Below are positions 47,588 through 59,300 of a stretch of 64,000 nt of DNA, piece after piece. Made by a program: the position numbers and the translations under genes. Within the stretch, counting starts at the first letter, position 1, and every line of letters starts with the position of its first letter. The stretch is from Armigeres subalbatus (Eukaryota > Arthropoda > Insecta > Diptera > Culicidae). The DNA lies in contig NC_085139.1 of the NCBI RefSeq assembly GCF_024139115.2, forward strand, positions 140,622,097-140,686,096. The letters run 5' to 3'. Under the pieces are notes generated by a model, which was given only the letters and a program-made list of their open reading frames with translations, did not search any database and had not been told where the DNA came from.

Positions 47588-47662
47588 TAAGACGAGTTTA
47601 GTACTTACAAAACGTAGTGGAATTAAATGGAAAGTACATACTAAACTCGTCTTAGACAGTTG
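47588..47662. mobile_element. Small foldback (GCCTAAGACGAGTTTAGTAC ends)
   Basis: The left end CTGCCTAAGACGAGTTTAGT pairs with the right end TACTAAACTCGTCTTAGACA over about 25 bp with few mismatches, with a loop of about 25 bp. Confidence 0.6.
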
Positions 47663-47879
47663 AAGACATTCAACTAAAAGAGCTTAAATATATTTTTGTG
47701 CACATTTAAATCATTTCAAAGATTTCGATGAATTTTGGTTGAATTCGCTGAAATCTCAACAGCAAAATTGTTTGGTAACTATTTCACCAATTTTCCGTAA
47801 TATTTTCCTTTATCTGTCAACTGTCAAAACCACCGAAAATCTGTAAAATTATTTACTGAACAATTACAAATTATTTACC

Positions 47880-48640
47880 AAAAGGAACCTCCAGGGATTC
47901 TGAAGGCAATCTACCAGAGATTCAAACAGGAATGTTCCAGGGATTCCAAATCATCCCGGGATGTCGACGGGAATGTTCCAGGAATTCCAACGGGAATATT
48001 CCAGAGATTCCGTTGGAAATCCTCCAGGAATTCCAACGTGAATGTTCCACGGATTTCGTAGGCAATGTTCCAGGAATGTAGAAGTAAATCGAATTCCGAT
48101 GGAATCTGTCGGGAGATCCTGAAGCAAATCATCGAAGAACTTCGAATTAATCCTCCAGGGATTCCGAAGGGAATCCTCCAGGGATGTAAGATTTCAAAAC
48201 AAATCATCGAATGATTCCGAAGCAATTCGTCGAGGAATTTAGAGGCAAATCATTGAGGGATTTTGAGGCAAAACGTCGAAAGACTACGAATTAAATATTC
48301 AAGGAACTCCGAAGCAAATCGTCGAAGTATTCTGAAACAAATCATCAAGAAATTCAGAAACAAATGTTCGTACGATTTCAGAGGAATTTCGAAGCAAATC
48401 AACGAATTCTGAAGCAACTTCTTCATGGATTATAAAGGGAATCCCCCACAGAGTCCCAAGGGTATCCCTCAATGATACCGAAAGGAATCCAGTGTGAATT
48501 CTTCTGGATTCCGGTTGGAGTACTTCGATGATTCTGAAAGTAATTCTCTAGAGATTCCAATGAGAATTCTTCTCGGATTCTGATGGAAATTCCTCTCAGA
48601 TTCTGATGAAAATCCTTCTCGAATGCTAATGGGTATTGTG
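47880..48640. repeat. Degenerate 12-bp minisatellite field, part 1
   Basis: Repeated words such as CCAGGGATTCCGAAGG and GGAATCCTCC with a roughly 12-bp half-unit. The short frames are repeat artefacts. Confidence 0.7.
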
Positions 48641-49090
48641 GAGATTATCATGCTGCTAGGCAAGCGGAAGTCTGCTGATAAACTGTCACTTCAGTCCGTG
48701 ATAGTTGACCACATGTTCTTTGTCACATGACCACATGTCTTGACTGCTGGCAAAGTACCATGATTGCTTTGATTGATATTTTGGTGGCCCTCCGTTGTTG
48801 CTCATATCAAGATTTCTTTGATGCTTTCAGATCAATTAGATATTGCCTTTCCATAATTACCACCAAGTGCAATTTCACTGCCACACAGGAATCTTTCCAA
48901 GGGCGTAGCCAGAGTGGGGCAGGGGGTGCCGTCACCCCCCTAAATTGTAGAAAGATTGAACGGGTACTGAAATGAATTCCCTCAAACATGTGCACTTTAC
49001 GATCCAATCATATACAGAAATAGGTGGTTGAAATTCAAAAGATTCCCAAACTTATTAGGGCATCCAGGATCCATAATATATGAAAGTTCA
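48641..49090. other. Interruption of the minisatellite field
   Basis: Mostly unrecognised. AAGGGCGTAGCCAG near 48900 resembles the edge of a dispersed repeat but could not be bounded. Confidence 0.3.
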
Positions 49091-50020
49091 AAACAACTCG
49101 AAACATTTCGGGCTCAAAAATTGTCCTTGAAATCCTTGTAGAAGCTCCCCTGGGAACTTCTGAATTACTTCCGGACTTCACTCGGAATTTACTCGGATAT
49201 CTGCCAAGAGTTCTTCCAGAAATTTCTTCGGAATAATCCGCAGGGATTTTCTTCAGCAATTCATCTGGGAATACTTTCAGGATTTCATCTGGGAATTTCT
49301 GCATTAATTCATCCTGGTATTTTTTCTGGGAATTCCTTCAGATATTTTTTCGGAAATTCCTTTAGGAACTTCTCTAAGCATTATTTCAGGACTTCCATGT
49401 GGGAATTCCTCCGGAAGTACTTGTGGGAGTTCCTCCGGGAGTTCTTCCAGGAGTTTTTCCAAGAAATTCTCCGGTAATACCTCCAGGAACTGCACAGAGA
49501 ATTCCTGGACGATATTTGGCAGGAATTTCACGGGAAATGGGATTTCGGAAGTTCCTTCAGAAATATTTTTCTCTTCCTCTAGGGTATTCCACCGGATGTT
49601 CCTCTGAAGTTCCACCAGTAGTTCCTTCGGGAATTCAATCAGGCTTTCTTCCAGGAATTCATTTAGCATTTCTTTAGGCATTTATCTACAAATTCCTTCA
49701 GAAGTTCCTCGGAGAATTTCTCTGGGAGTTCTTACGGGAATTCCTCCGGGAGGTTCTTTTAAGAATTCTTCCAGGAGTTCCTCCTGGAATTCTTACGGAA
49801 GTTCCTTTGGGAGTTCATCCTAGAATTCTTACGAGAGTTTCTCCAGGATTTCCTCCGGAAATTCTTCCTGTAGTTCTTCAATAAATTCCTCCAGAAGTTC
49901 CACAGGCACTTCCTCTGAGAATTCTTCTGATAATTTCTCCGGAAATTCTTATAGAAAATCCCCCGGGAGTTCCTCCGGAAATTACTCTGGGAGTTCCTCC
50001 GGGAGTTTCTTTTCAGAGAA
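49091..50020. repeat. 12-bp minisatellite field, part 2 (TTCCTCCGGGAG orientation)
   Basis: Dozens of 12-bp units near TTCCTCCGGGAG and TTCTTCCAGGAG. The 4-residue periodic frame on the minus strand (LPEELPEE type) is an artefact of the period. Confidence 0.75.
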
Positions 50021-50860
50021 ACACCCGGAGAAACTGCCGGTGAAACTCTCGGAGGGATTCTCGTAGAAACTACTGGTGGATCTCCCGGAGGAAATCCCGA
50101 AGGAACTGCCGGAGGAGCTCCCGTAAGAACTCCCGGAGGAATTTCAGGAAGAACTCATAGAAGAATTCCTAGAGGACCTCCCGGATGGGCTCCCAGAGAA
50201 ACTATCGGAAGACCTTCGGGAGGAATTTCCAGCTTAATTTCTGAAGAAAGCCTAAATGATTTCCTGAAAAAAGCCTGAATAATTTCCTGGAATAGCTTCT
50301 GGTGGAACTCCCGGAGGAATTTCCGGAGAAACTCCCGGATGAATTGCTGGTGGAATTCTCGGAGGAACTCTCGAAGGAATTTTCTGGAAGAATTTCTGAA
50401 GAAACTCCCGGGAGAATTTTCAAAGGAACCCCGGGAAAACTACCAGAAGCATTCTCGGAAACAAGAGAATTCATCTTATAGACAAATCTCGTCTAGCTGA
50501 AACCTTTGTTGGGGTTTGTAGCTGGACCATCATCATCATCAGAGGACCTCCCGGAGAATTCCCTGAGGAGCTCGCACAGAAATTCTCGGAGGAGCTTCTG
50601 GTGGAAAATCTATATAAATTCCTGAAGAAGTCTAAATAAATTCCAATTCTGCCGAAATTTCCGGAAGAATTTTCAGAGAACTACCGGAATAATTCTCGAA
50701 GGAAATCCTAGAGAAATTCTTGGTGGAAATGCCGGTGGAACTCCAGGAGAATTCCTGGAGAGAAGAAGTTGCTGGAGGCATTTCTAAAGAATCCCTGATA
50801 GAATTTCGGATAGAATGCCAGGAGCAATTGTCGAAGGAATTCCTGGAGAAAGCTTGCATA
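50021..50860. repeat. 12-bp minisatellite field, part 3 (inverted, CTCCCGGAGGAA)
   Basis: From about 50020 the unit reads as the reverse complement of part 2 (CTCCCGGAGGAA). A non-repeat piece with CATCATCATCATCAG lies near 50478-50545. Confidence 0.72.
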
Positions 50861-50924
50861 TTGATTTTTCTGCCTATTTCATATGGCAGAATGTTATGTT
50901 TTTCCGGAATACGAACAATGTGTC

Positions 50925-51085
50925 CCGCCGGGAGTGGGCCATTTGGCATAAGGTCATTTGGCATAAAGATCATTTGGCTTAACGGTTATTTGGCATAACG
51001 GACATTTGGCATAATTAAGAACAGCGACCAAAGTGAGGGTCTTTTGGCGTAACGGACATATGGCATAATTTTATTTGTTTTCATG
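50925..51085. repeat. ATTTGGCATAA word array
   Basis: Seven to eight copies of (G/C)ATTTGGCATAA separated by short spacers such as CGGAC. Confidence 0.65.
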
Positions 51086-51254
51086 AAATTAGTTCCTAAA
51101 CTAAGTGATGCTGAAAAAGACCGAAATGGTGAATGTAACACAGCTCGATAATAATATTTAAAAGGCTTAATCCTTTCGAAGAAAGCATGCATTAGCCGAG
51201 TATGAAGCAATGATAAATGTTATATCTCAATTGGAAATAAACGATCCATCGGAA

Positions 51255-52800
51255 TGCCTTTGTCCGGGTTAAGGCAAAGTTGGATGTGATCCCTTCTTTA
51301 AAAGTAGGCGTTTGCCCGGATTAAGAGAATGGTGGATATGATCCCTTCTTTAATAGTAGACAATTGCTTGGATTAAGGCAAAGGTTGATGTGATCTCTTC
51401 TTTAAAAATAAGCGCTTGCCCGGATTGGGGGAATGGTGGATGCAATTTCTTTTTTAAAAGTAGGTCATTACTCGGACTAAGGCAATGGTGGATGTGATCT
51501 TTTCTTGAAAAAAAGTTTGTCCGGCATTAGGCGATGATGGATATGACCCCTTCTATAAAAGTAGGCGCTAGCCCGGATTAAGAAAATGGTGATGTGATCT
51601 CTTATTTAAAAGTAGGCGCTTGTTCGGATGATGCCAATGGTGAATGTGATTCCTTCTTTAATAGTAGACGTTTGCCTGGAGTTAGGAAATGGTGGATGTA
51701 ATTCCTCCTTTACAAGCATTCATTTGCTCGAATTACTACAACGGATATGATCTCTGTTTCAAATGAAGGCGTGTGCTTAGCATAAGGCGATGGTGGATGT
51801 GACACTTTCTTTAAAAGTAGATGCTCACCTGGATTAAGGCAATGGTTGATGTGACCCCTTCATTAAAACTAGGCGCTTGCTCGGATTAAGGCAAGTGTGG
51901 ATGTGCTCACTTTTTGCCTGGATAAGGTCAATAGTTGAAGTGATTCCTTCTTTAAAATTAGGCGTTTGTCCGGATTAAGGCAATAGTTGATGTGATACCT
52001 TCTTTAAAATTAGGCATTCTCCTGGATTAAAGCAATGGTGGATGTGATACCTTTTTTTTTAAAGTAGGCGTTTGCCCACAATAAGGCGGTGGTGGATTTG
52101 ATTCCTTTTTTAAGTAAAGGTGTTTCTTTTTGTGGAAATAGTTTGTCCAGAATTAGGGGCCCTCCTTAGCCGTGCGGTAAGATGCGCGGCTACAAGCAAG
52201 ACCATGCTGAGGGTGGCTGGGTTTGATTCCCGGTGCCGGTACAGGCAATTTTCGGATTGGAAATTGTCTCGACTTCCCTGGGCATAAAAGTATCATCGGG
52301 CTAGCCTCATGATATACGAATGCAAAAATTGTAACGTGGCTTAGAAACCTCGCAGTTAATAACTGTGGAAGTGCTTAATGAACACCAAGCTGTGAGGCGG
52401 CTCTGTCCCAGTGTGGGGATGTAATGCCAATAAGAAGAAGAAGAAGAAGAAGTAGAAGTAGAAGAAGAAGAAGAAAAAGAAGAAGAAGACGTTTGTCCAG
52501 AATACGGCAATGGTAGATATGATTCGTCCTTTGGATGTAGGAGTTCTCCTGAATAAGGTTGAATTTAATCCCGGGCGTTAACCCGGAGTAAGGCAATGGT
52601 GGAAGTGATTCCTTCCTTTGAAAGTTGGCATTTGCCCGGATTGAGACAATCTTGAATTTAATCCATTCTTCAAAAGTAGCTGTTTGTCCGAAATCAAGCA
52701 AAGGGAATCAAGATTCTCTTTTTGGATGTAGGCGTTTTTCTGGAATAAGTCAATGACGGATGTGATCCCTTTCTCGGAAGTAGTTCTGCCGTTTGTCCAT
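51255..52800 (+). repeat. Tandem array of a 52-bp unit, about 22 copies
   Basis: The unit begins TTTGCCCGGATTAAGGCAAT and continues GGTGGATGTGATCCCTTCTT and TAAAAGTAGGCG. Roughly 17 diverged copies precede and 5-6 follow a SINE inserted at 52154. No coding capacity is conserved. A short inverted relative is at 15953-16200. Confidence 0.85.
52154..52490 (+). mobile_element. Feilai: tRNA-derived SINE (Feilai-like) with long (GAA)n tail
   Basis: Full SINE with an expanded tail of GAA, GTA and GAAAA triplets (about 52430-52490). A 13-bp duplication, GTTTGTCCAGAAT, at 52141-52153 and 52491-52503 is itself part of the 52-bp repeat unit. Confidence 0.9.
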
Positions 52801-52863
52801 TTGTCGGAAAATTGTCTATCGTCAGTCTAAATCTATCAGAACATTTCCTCGATCTACTCTAAC

Positions 52864-52920
52864 TACCGCCATCGGGGGTGAGAATGGGTCATCGCTCTCA
52901 CCGGCAGTCTGGAGGTTAAG
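52864..52920 (+). mobile_element. Fragment of the TACCGCCAT MITE family
   Basis: TACCGCCATCGGGGGTGAGA followed by ATGGGTCATCGCTCTCACCG, as at 40326. The rest of the element is missing. Confidence 0.55.
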
Positions 52921-53139
52921 TATAAGAGAGTATAAGTTATTTTCACAACTTTTGATGTAACACATCGAGTTATATTTTTCTTCAATAAATTACATATTTA
53001 GTAATATTTTTGTTAAAACTAAAAGAGATTTTGTTACAATTTTCGTTATTTAAACTACTTAACTACATGTTTTATAACAGCCACTGTTAATAAAAACTGC
53101 TGTAACAGAAAAAGAAGTAATGATATAAATTTTGTTACT

Positions 53140-53500
53140 ATCTACTTGTCGGGAAGTTTATTCTTAGAAGGCATGAAAGCCTCTTCCACGGCACGGCGAT
53201 CAACTCCAATAATATCGATATCGTCCGCAAAGCCCAAGAGCATATGCGATCTTGTGATAATGGTACCACTTCTTTGGACACCAGCTCTCCTAATCTTTCC
53301 CTCCAGCGCTATATTGAACAGTAAATTCGAGAGTACTTCACTCTACTTCAATCAATCTAAGATTACAAATGATGTCGAAATTTCATCCCTAACCCTTACA
53401 ATTGGTTTCGATCCAACTAACGTAACACGAATCAGTCGTATCAGTTTCGCCGAAAAACCTTGTTCCATAATACTTTGCTATCAATAAACAGATGATGTGT
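53140..53500 (-). pseudogene. Decayed RTE-like reverse transcriptase fragment
   Basis: The minus strand reads SAKLIRLIRVTLVGSKPIV, then after a frame change GVQRSGTIITRSHMLLGFAD with catalytic FADDIDIIGVDRRAVEEAF. The FADDIDIIG box and preceding RSGTI are typical of RTE-group (JAM-like) mosquito LINEs. Only this fragment is present. Confidence 0.7.
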
Positions 53501-54109
53501 CTGCAAGTTGTATTCTTCACTATAGGTAGACTGGCTGTATATGCATTACGAAATTATAATAATTAATTGTCTCATTACTTTGAAAATAATTTCATTTATG
53601 AAGCATTTATGTGTGTTACAGTTTTCATACATATCATATGTTCTTGGCCTCAAAGCCCTTCAACTTTGATGTTTGTACATTTTTCTTTTTATAGCTAGTT
53701 TTATAATATTTTTTATAATTCTATTTCACATTACAGCCTTGAGGAAGCCTTGGAAGGCCCTTGATAAAGAAAAGATGATAATCTAACTATCTTATTATAC
53801 TATAATATTTATAACAAACAATTGATATTCTACATATATTGTCTCATTGATTATCGCTGCTACTGATAGCTTACATATTTTCTTTGTCATCATTATCATT
53901 GAAGTATTTATTGAAAAAAAAAACAAGTCTTTATTTTACAATATACATAAAAAAGATAATTTTAAGCTTGTTCTGTCACAGCACCAATTGGTTTGGTTTA
54001 TGTATATGTAATGCTTCCCATTTAGAACCTACTATCGCAAAAACGTACAAATTGCGGCAACAATTATCTAACGTGTCATTAAAGCGGCTCTTTTTCGCTC
54101 TTCCCACCA
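53501..54109. other. Intergenic, nothing recognised
   Basis: AT-rich with no supported feature. Confidence 0.3.
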
Positions 54110-54339
54110 ACATGAATCAAACGGCACAGGAAAGCCCAACTGTGAGCGAGCTCCGTTGGTCCGATGCAACATCCAACAATAACGCTCATTTGCGAAAAAA
54201 GCTAAATGTACAGCCTAGGTATCATGCGAGGCATCTACAAAATGGATATTTATGGGTCCGTTTTTTCGCCAGTCGCGTTTTTAGATGTTCTTTGGCGAAG
54301 CATTCCGCGCGCTATAACAACAATTATGCAACCGAGTAA
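54110..54339 (+). other. Short open frame of uncertain status
   Basis: An ATG at 54110 opens 76 codons (MNQTAQESPTVSELRWSD...) of balanced composition, in a stretch without recognisable repeats. No domain is recognised and no splice partner could be found. It may be a small gene, a first exon or chance. Confidence 0.2.
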
Positions 54340-55550
54340 GGGCTAAAATCCTCGCTATTTATCATCCACACATTCGTTCATTTGGCCGCTGATTTTAATT
54401 TCCTATACCACACGGTCGCAATGGCACTATTATGAACTCTTTCGGAGGCGTTGGCGGCAGCGCGACGTCCTTGGTGCGGTGCATTATGACTTATAGTTGC
54501 TCTTATGGCCTATTGTTCGTACGTCTTCCCTACGAACGCGGACTTGTCTCGATGAGACTCGCATGACTGTCACGCTCTGACTAACACGCGACCAGCTGCA
54601 TCCAAATCCCACTTATTCTGATATGTGGAAATGTGAGAAAAAATCTAACAAACAGGAGAGCTTTTGGGGGCAGTTCCATCGGCATGATTAATACGCAAGC
54701 ATTCAATTAGGAACGAGTCGTTTGGAAAAAACTCCAAGTATGTGACGCACGGCTGTGACCTAGTCGGAAAAGCTTTACTACCGCTAACCGTTATTGGACG
54801 CATTTCGTGTTCTTTGACATAGACGTGACTAATACAGCAAACACGAGTGTTCATTGAAGCGTTTGCACCCTGAAGTCTGTGTTTAACCAATGCTTACAAA
54901 ACAATCCGCGTTTTGTACGCAATGGTTTGATAAACAGCTACCTTAAATTTTTCATTAGGAATTTGAGGAATTGAAGTACTCCTCATGTCACCTTCTATCT
55001 AATTGATTGTATCATGATTGGTGATCAACATTGATTATTGATGATTGATAATTAATCATTATGGATCGATGCCCATGTAGCACAAGAAACATTTTACAGG
55101 AAATTTAGTAGAATATGGCGATGTTACTTAGAAGAATTCGAATTAAAATTGGAAGAATTTTGTTCAAATCGAAAAAAAAATCTGTGGATATTAAATAAAT
55201 TTTGCCATGGAAGCACAGAAGTTTTCGTAGAAATTCAAAGAAAGTTTAGAAGAAAGAAATTCAAAGAAAGTGATAATTCAGAAATTTCCATAAAAGCTCA
55301 GAAGAATTTTTCGAATAAATTTAGATGAATTTTCCGGTGAAAAAAAGAAACTCTCAGCAGAAATTTAGAACTTTTTTTTTGTAAAAATTTAGAAGAATTT
55401 CTGGTGGTGCCGTTTGGAACTAAGTGTTCGAAATTTGAGACTATTTGCTCAGTACAAATTTGACGAAATAATACATAAATCTTTTCTTTTCTTTAAATCT
55501 GATATGTAATAACACCAAAATGTAATAAAATTTATTTGTTGCTTATATAT
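54340..55550. other. Upstream of gene B, mostly unrecognised
   Basis: 54340-54640 is GC-richer (GGCGTTGGCGGCAGCGCGAC). From 55110 to 55410 there are AAATTTAGAAGAATTT words resembling other degenerate arrays. No gene. Confidence 0.3.
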
Positions 55551-56071
55551 TTTGTGTAGTATACGTATTTTGATTTCAACAGTGAGACCGTCTTTAGTAT
55601 TTCGTACTGAACTTAAGGTCAAGTTCAAGATACTTTCATCCTGTCCATGATCAATTTGTTGTTTTCATTCCATCTTTTTTAGCCAATGGGGAGCACTTTT
55701 TATGACAGCGACACAAAAAAACAAAACTTGTCAACTTTGAAATACTTTCCCTGAGCATAGACAATGAAATAAATATGAAAATGTAAGTAGCTGGATGGCT
55801 CATCGCATTAATTATTCATCCCATTTCAGAGCAGATCGTGCAGAAGCACAGCTAATTGACGGGCTTAGTATGACGCATACCGGTGATTCCCTGCGGTACA
55901 CCACATCTTGAGATGATTGGCCTTCACCTTACATGCGGCGAAAGAAAGCAAAACAATTGAGCAGAAAATCGAGCAAAAAAGTAATTGTGAGAAACCCAAA
56001 TAGGCGTTAAGTTCCAACAGCCGTATCACTACACGCGGTAAATTACTGACTGTCTCCGTGGCCTGGGTCTA

Positions 56072-56302
56072 ATGGCAGAAGTGAAAGCAGCAGATAAGTC
56101 AGATGAATCCAAGGAAATTACCGAACAGTTGGAGAATGCCGACTACTTTTTGCGCAACATATTCATCCCTGCCGATACGGGAGGAAACCTGGGAATGCAC
56201 CTGAGTCGGACTCCGTGGGACCCCTATCCGTGGGTTAGTGGCGTTCTGGCGGGGTCTTGTGCAGAGCAGGCAGGAGTACGAGTTGGCGATTGTGTCTTGG
56301 AG
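56072..56302 (+). CDS. Gene B exon 1 (N-terminus and most of PDZ)
   Basis: ATG at 56072 (context TCTAATGGCA), 77 codons ending GDCVLE at donor GTGAGC, phase 0. It covers what is split over exons 1 and 2 in gene A. Confidence 0.9.
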
Positions 56303-59300
56303 GTGAGCGAACACAACACACATGATGGAATTGTTTCTTCCATATAATTTTTGCGTTTTCTAGGCAAATGGCGAGGACTTACTGGGACTTAAAATAGTTG
56401 ATATTGCTAAGCGCGTTAGGAACAGCAAACAAAGCGCGAAACCACGACCAGGTGTCAGCTTGATGCTGTGGAACTCTGGATTCGAGAAAAATGTAAGCTT
56501 GAATTTGTAATTTATTGGTGACGGCTGTTAATTCATCTCCTACTGAATATAATCAAGTATAACGTATTTATTGCGTGGCAGAATCAGGGTGGTAACTTTA
56601 TCATTACACCTGTTCACTCCACATTGTTGAATAAGGCAAACTGAAACGATTAATATGCGCGGGGTACGTTCATTGTAGTTCTAAGTGTATGATTTTATTT
56701 TTGCGGCGTTTATGGTAATCGCCATCGGTAACTACAGGTAGCAGTAGTATACACACATGTCTCGTTTGTGCTAATACTTTCGTTAGATATAATAAGCGAT
56801 CTACAAGTACACCTCCACACTATTCCCTACTTCCCTACTGTAAGGTGTCAGGCCATTAGGCTGAATGGTCACTAGGCCGAATGGCCACCCGAGTAAAGCT
56901 TGAGAGCAAATAGATAACTAATTTGGTTGTTGTGAAATCGCTTAATTTTGATAACTCAAGTTTGATAACTTGGTGTGACATCACTCTTGCTGTGACATCA
57001 AATCCAAAACTATTCCTGCTGTTAATGAAAGCAAATTGAAAACTAATTTAGATGTTGGTTTTCGTAAACAAAAACATTAGAATTTGAAAACAAATCAGAA
57101 AGCATCTATAAATTACGTAACGCTTAGAGAGGGATGGAGCATGCAAAGTGTGTGACATGGGGGGAGTTGTCGGAAATTGCCATTTTTTGCGTTACGTAAT
57201 TAATGGATTTTCCTTCATGATTTCGATTTGATGTCGACATTAAAATATGTTTTCAATTTACTCTATTTATGATAGTAGGCTTTGCTCGGGAATTAGGCCG
57301 AATGAAAAAGTGAGAAATGAAAAGTCCTTGCTCCTTGCTTCTTCCTTCTTCTTTATTCTCTCTTCTTCGCTCTTCTTTCTTTCTTCTTCATTCTTCCTTC
57401 GTCTTTCTTCCTTCTTATTTTTTCTTCTTCTTTCTTTCTTTTTCATTCTTCCTTCTTGCTTTTTCCCTCATCCCTTCTTCCTTTTTCCTTTTACCTTCTT
57501 CCTTCTCTTTTCTTCCTTCCATCTTCGCTTTTCCTTATTCCTTTTTTTTCTTCTTTCTTCCGTCCTTCTTCTTCCTTCTTTTTTGTTTTTCTTCTTTTTA
57601 TCATCTTCCCTCTTCCACCTTCCTTCTTACATCTGGCTTCTTCTTTCTTCTTTTTCCTTATTTCTTCTTTCTTTCCCTTTCTTTCTTCTATCTTCTTCGC
57701 TCTTCCTTCTCCCTTTTTCCCTATTCATTCTTCCTTCTTTCTAATTCCATTTTTCCTATTTCTTCTTCATTTTTTCATCGTTGTTGCCTTTCTCGTATAC
57801 TAAGTATACGTAAAGGCTATATGATCGCTCCTAAAACAAACTTTTTATAGAAGGCCCGGAGACCCATAGTGTTATATACCGATCGACTAAGCTCGACGAA
57901 TTGAGGTGATGTCTGTGTGTATGTGTGTGTATGGGTGTGTGTCTGTGCGCACCCACCCAAAAAATGTCACTCATTATACAGGTACTTATCCTAAACCGAT
58001 TTACTCGCAACAAATTGCATTCGACGCAGGGTACTCTACCATTGTTTCCTATTGAAAAATTGGTCAGATCGGACTATGGGGTCGGAATTTATGGCCAAAA
58101 TACCACTTTTTGTAGAATAAATGAGTAAAAAAATGTCACTCATTTTTCAGGCACTTATCGTTAATCAATTTACTCGCAACAAGTTGCATTCGACGCAAGA
58201 TACTCTACCATTGTTTCCTATTGAAAATTGGTCAGATCGGACTATGGGCTCGGAAGTTATGGCCAAAATTGAGTAAAAAAATGCCACTCATTTTTCAGGC
58301 ACTTATCCTTAACCGATTTACTCGCAACAAGTTGCATTCGACGCAGAATACTCTCCCATTGTTTCCTATTGAAAATTGGCCAGATCTATGGGCTCAAGAG
58401 TAATGGCCAAAATACTATTTTCATAATGAACGAGAAAGGCACCATCACCGCTAGGTGGATTAATCAGGGTTTTTTCTTCATTCTTCCCTCTTCCTTCTTC
58501 CTTTTATTTTGTTTCTTCTTCCCTCTTCCTTCTTCATACTGCTTTTTTCCTTCTTAGGGGTCGTACACTAATTACGTAAGCACTTATGAGGGGAGGGGGG
58601 TTTGCCATTTTCTTACGCTCCATATAAATGAAAAATGATTTGTATGGGAAAAATCTTACATGGGTGGAGGGTGTTGAAAACCCACAAACGTAATTAATGT
58701 ACGGCCCCTTACCTTTTCCTTCATCTTTCTTCCTTCTTCCTTCGTTCTCTTTCCTTCTTCCTTCTTTCTCTTCCTTCTGCCTCTTTCTTTTCTTCTTTCT
58801 GTTTCTTTTTCCTTTTTTTCTTTGCCTTCTTCTGTCTTTCTTTTCCTTTTGCATTCTTTCTTTTCCTTCTTATTTCTTTCTTTCCCTTCTTCCTTCCTTC
58901 GTCTTTCTTCTTCCTCCTCTCTTCATCTATTTTCATCTTCTTTCTTCTTCCTTCCATCATCCTTCTTCATTATTTATTTTTTCTTCTTCCTTCTTTTTTC
59001 ATTCTTCTTCCTTCATTCTTGTTTCTTCTTCCTTTGTCCTTCTTTCTTCTTTCTTCTTCCTTAATTTTTCATTCTTCTTTCATGATTCTTCTTCCTCCTT
59101 TCTTATTTCTTCTTCCTTCATCTTTCTTTCTTCTTCCATCATCCTTCTTTCTTTTTCCTACTTCTTTCTTTTCCTTCTTCCTTCTTTCTTTTCCTTTTTT
59201 CTTCTTCCGTTTCGTTCTTTCTGCTTCCTTCTTACTTTCTTCTTCCTAGGGTAACGGCTGTATTTTGGACCGGGCTCTTATTTTGGATCACCTAGCTGTA

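Noticed and set aside
49304..50474. Periodic Pro-Glu-Glu-Leu and Ser-rich frames
   Set aside because: Artefacts of the 12-bp repeat field, which is open on both strands.
51255..52800. CRISPR-like array of regular repeats
   Set aside because: Units are contiguous and diverged, with no unique spacers, and the context is a eukaryotic genome.
57247..57850. Long Phe/Ser/Leu-rich frames resembling membrane proteins
   Set aside because: Translations of C/T-only tracts in all three frames; periodic, with no conserved motif.
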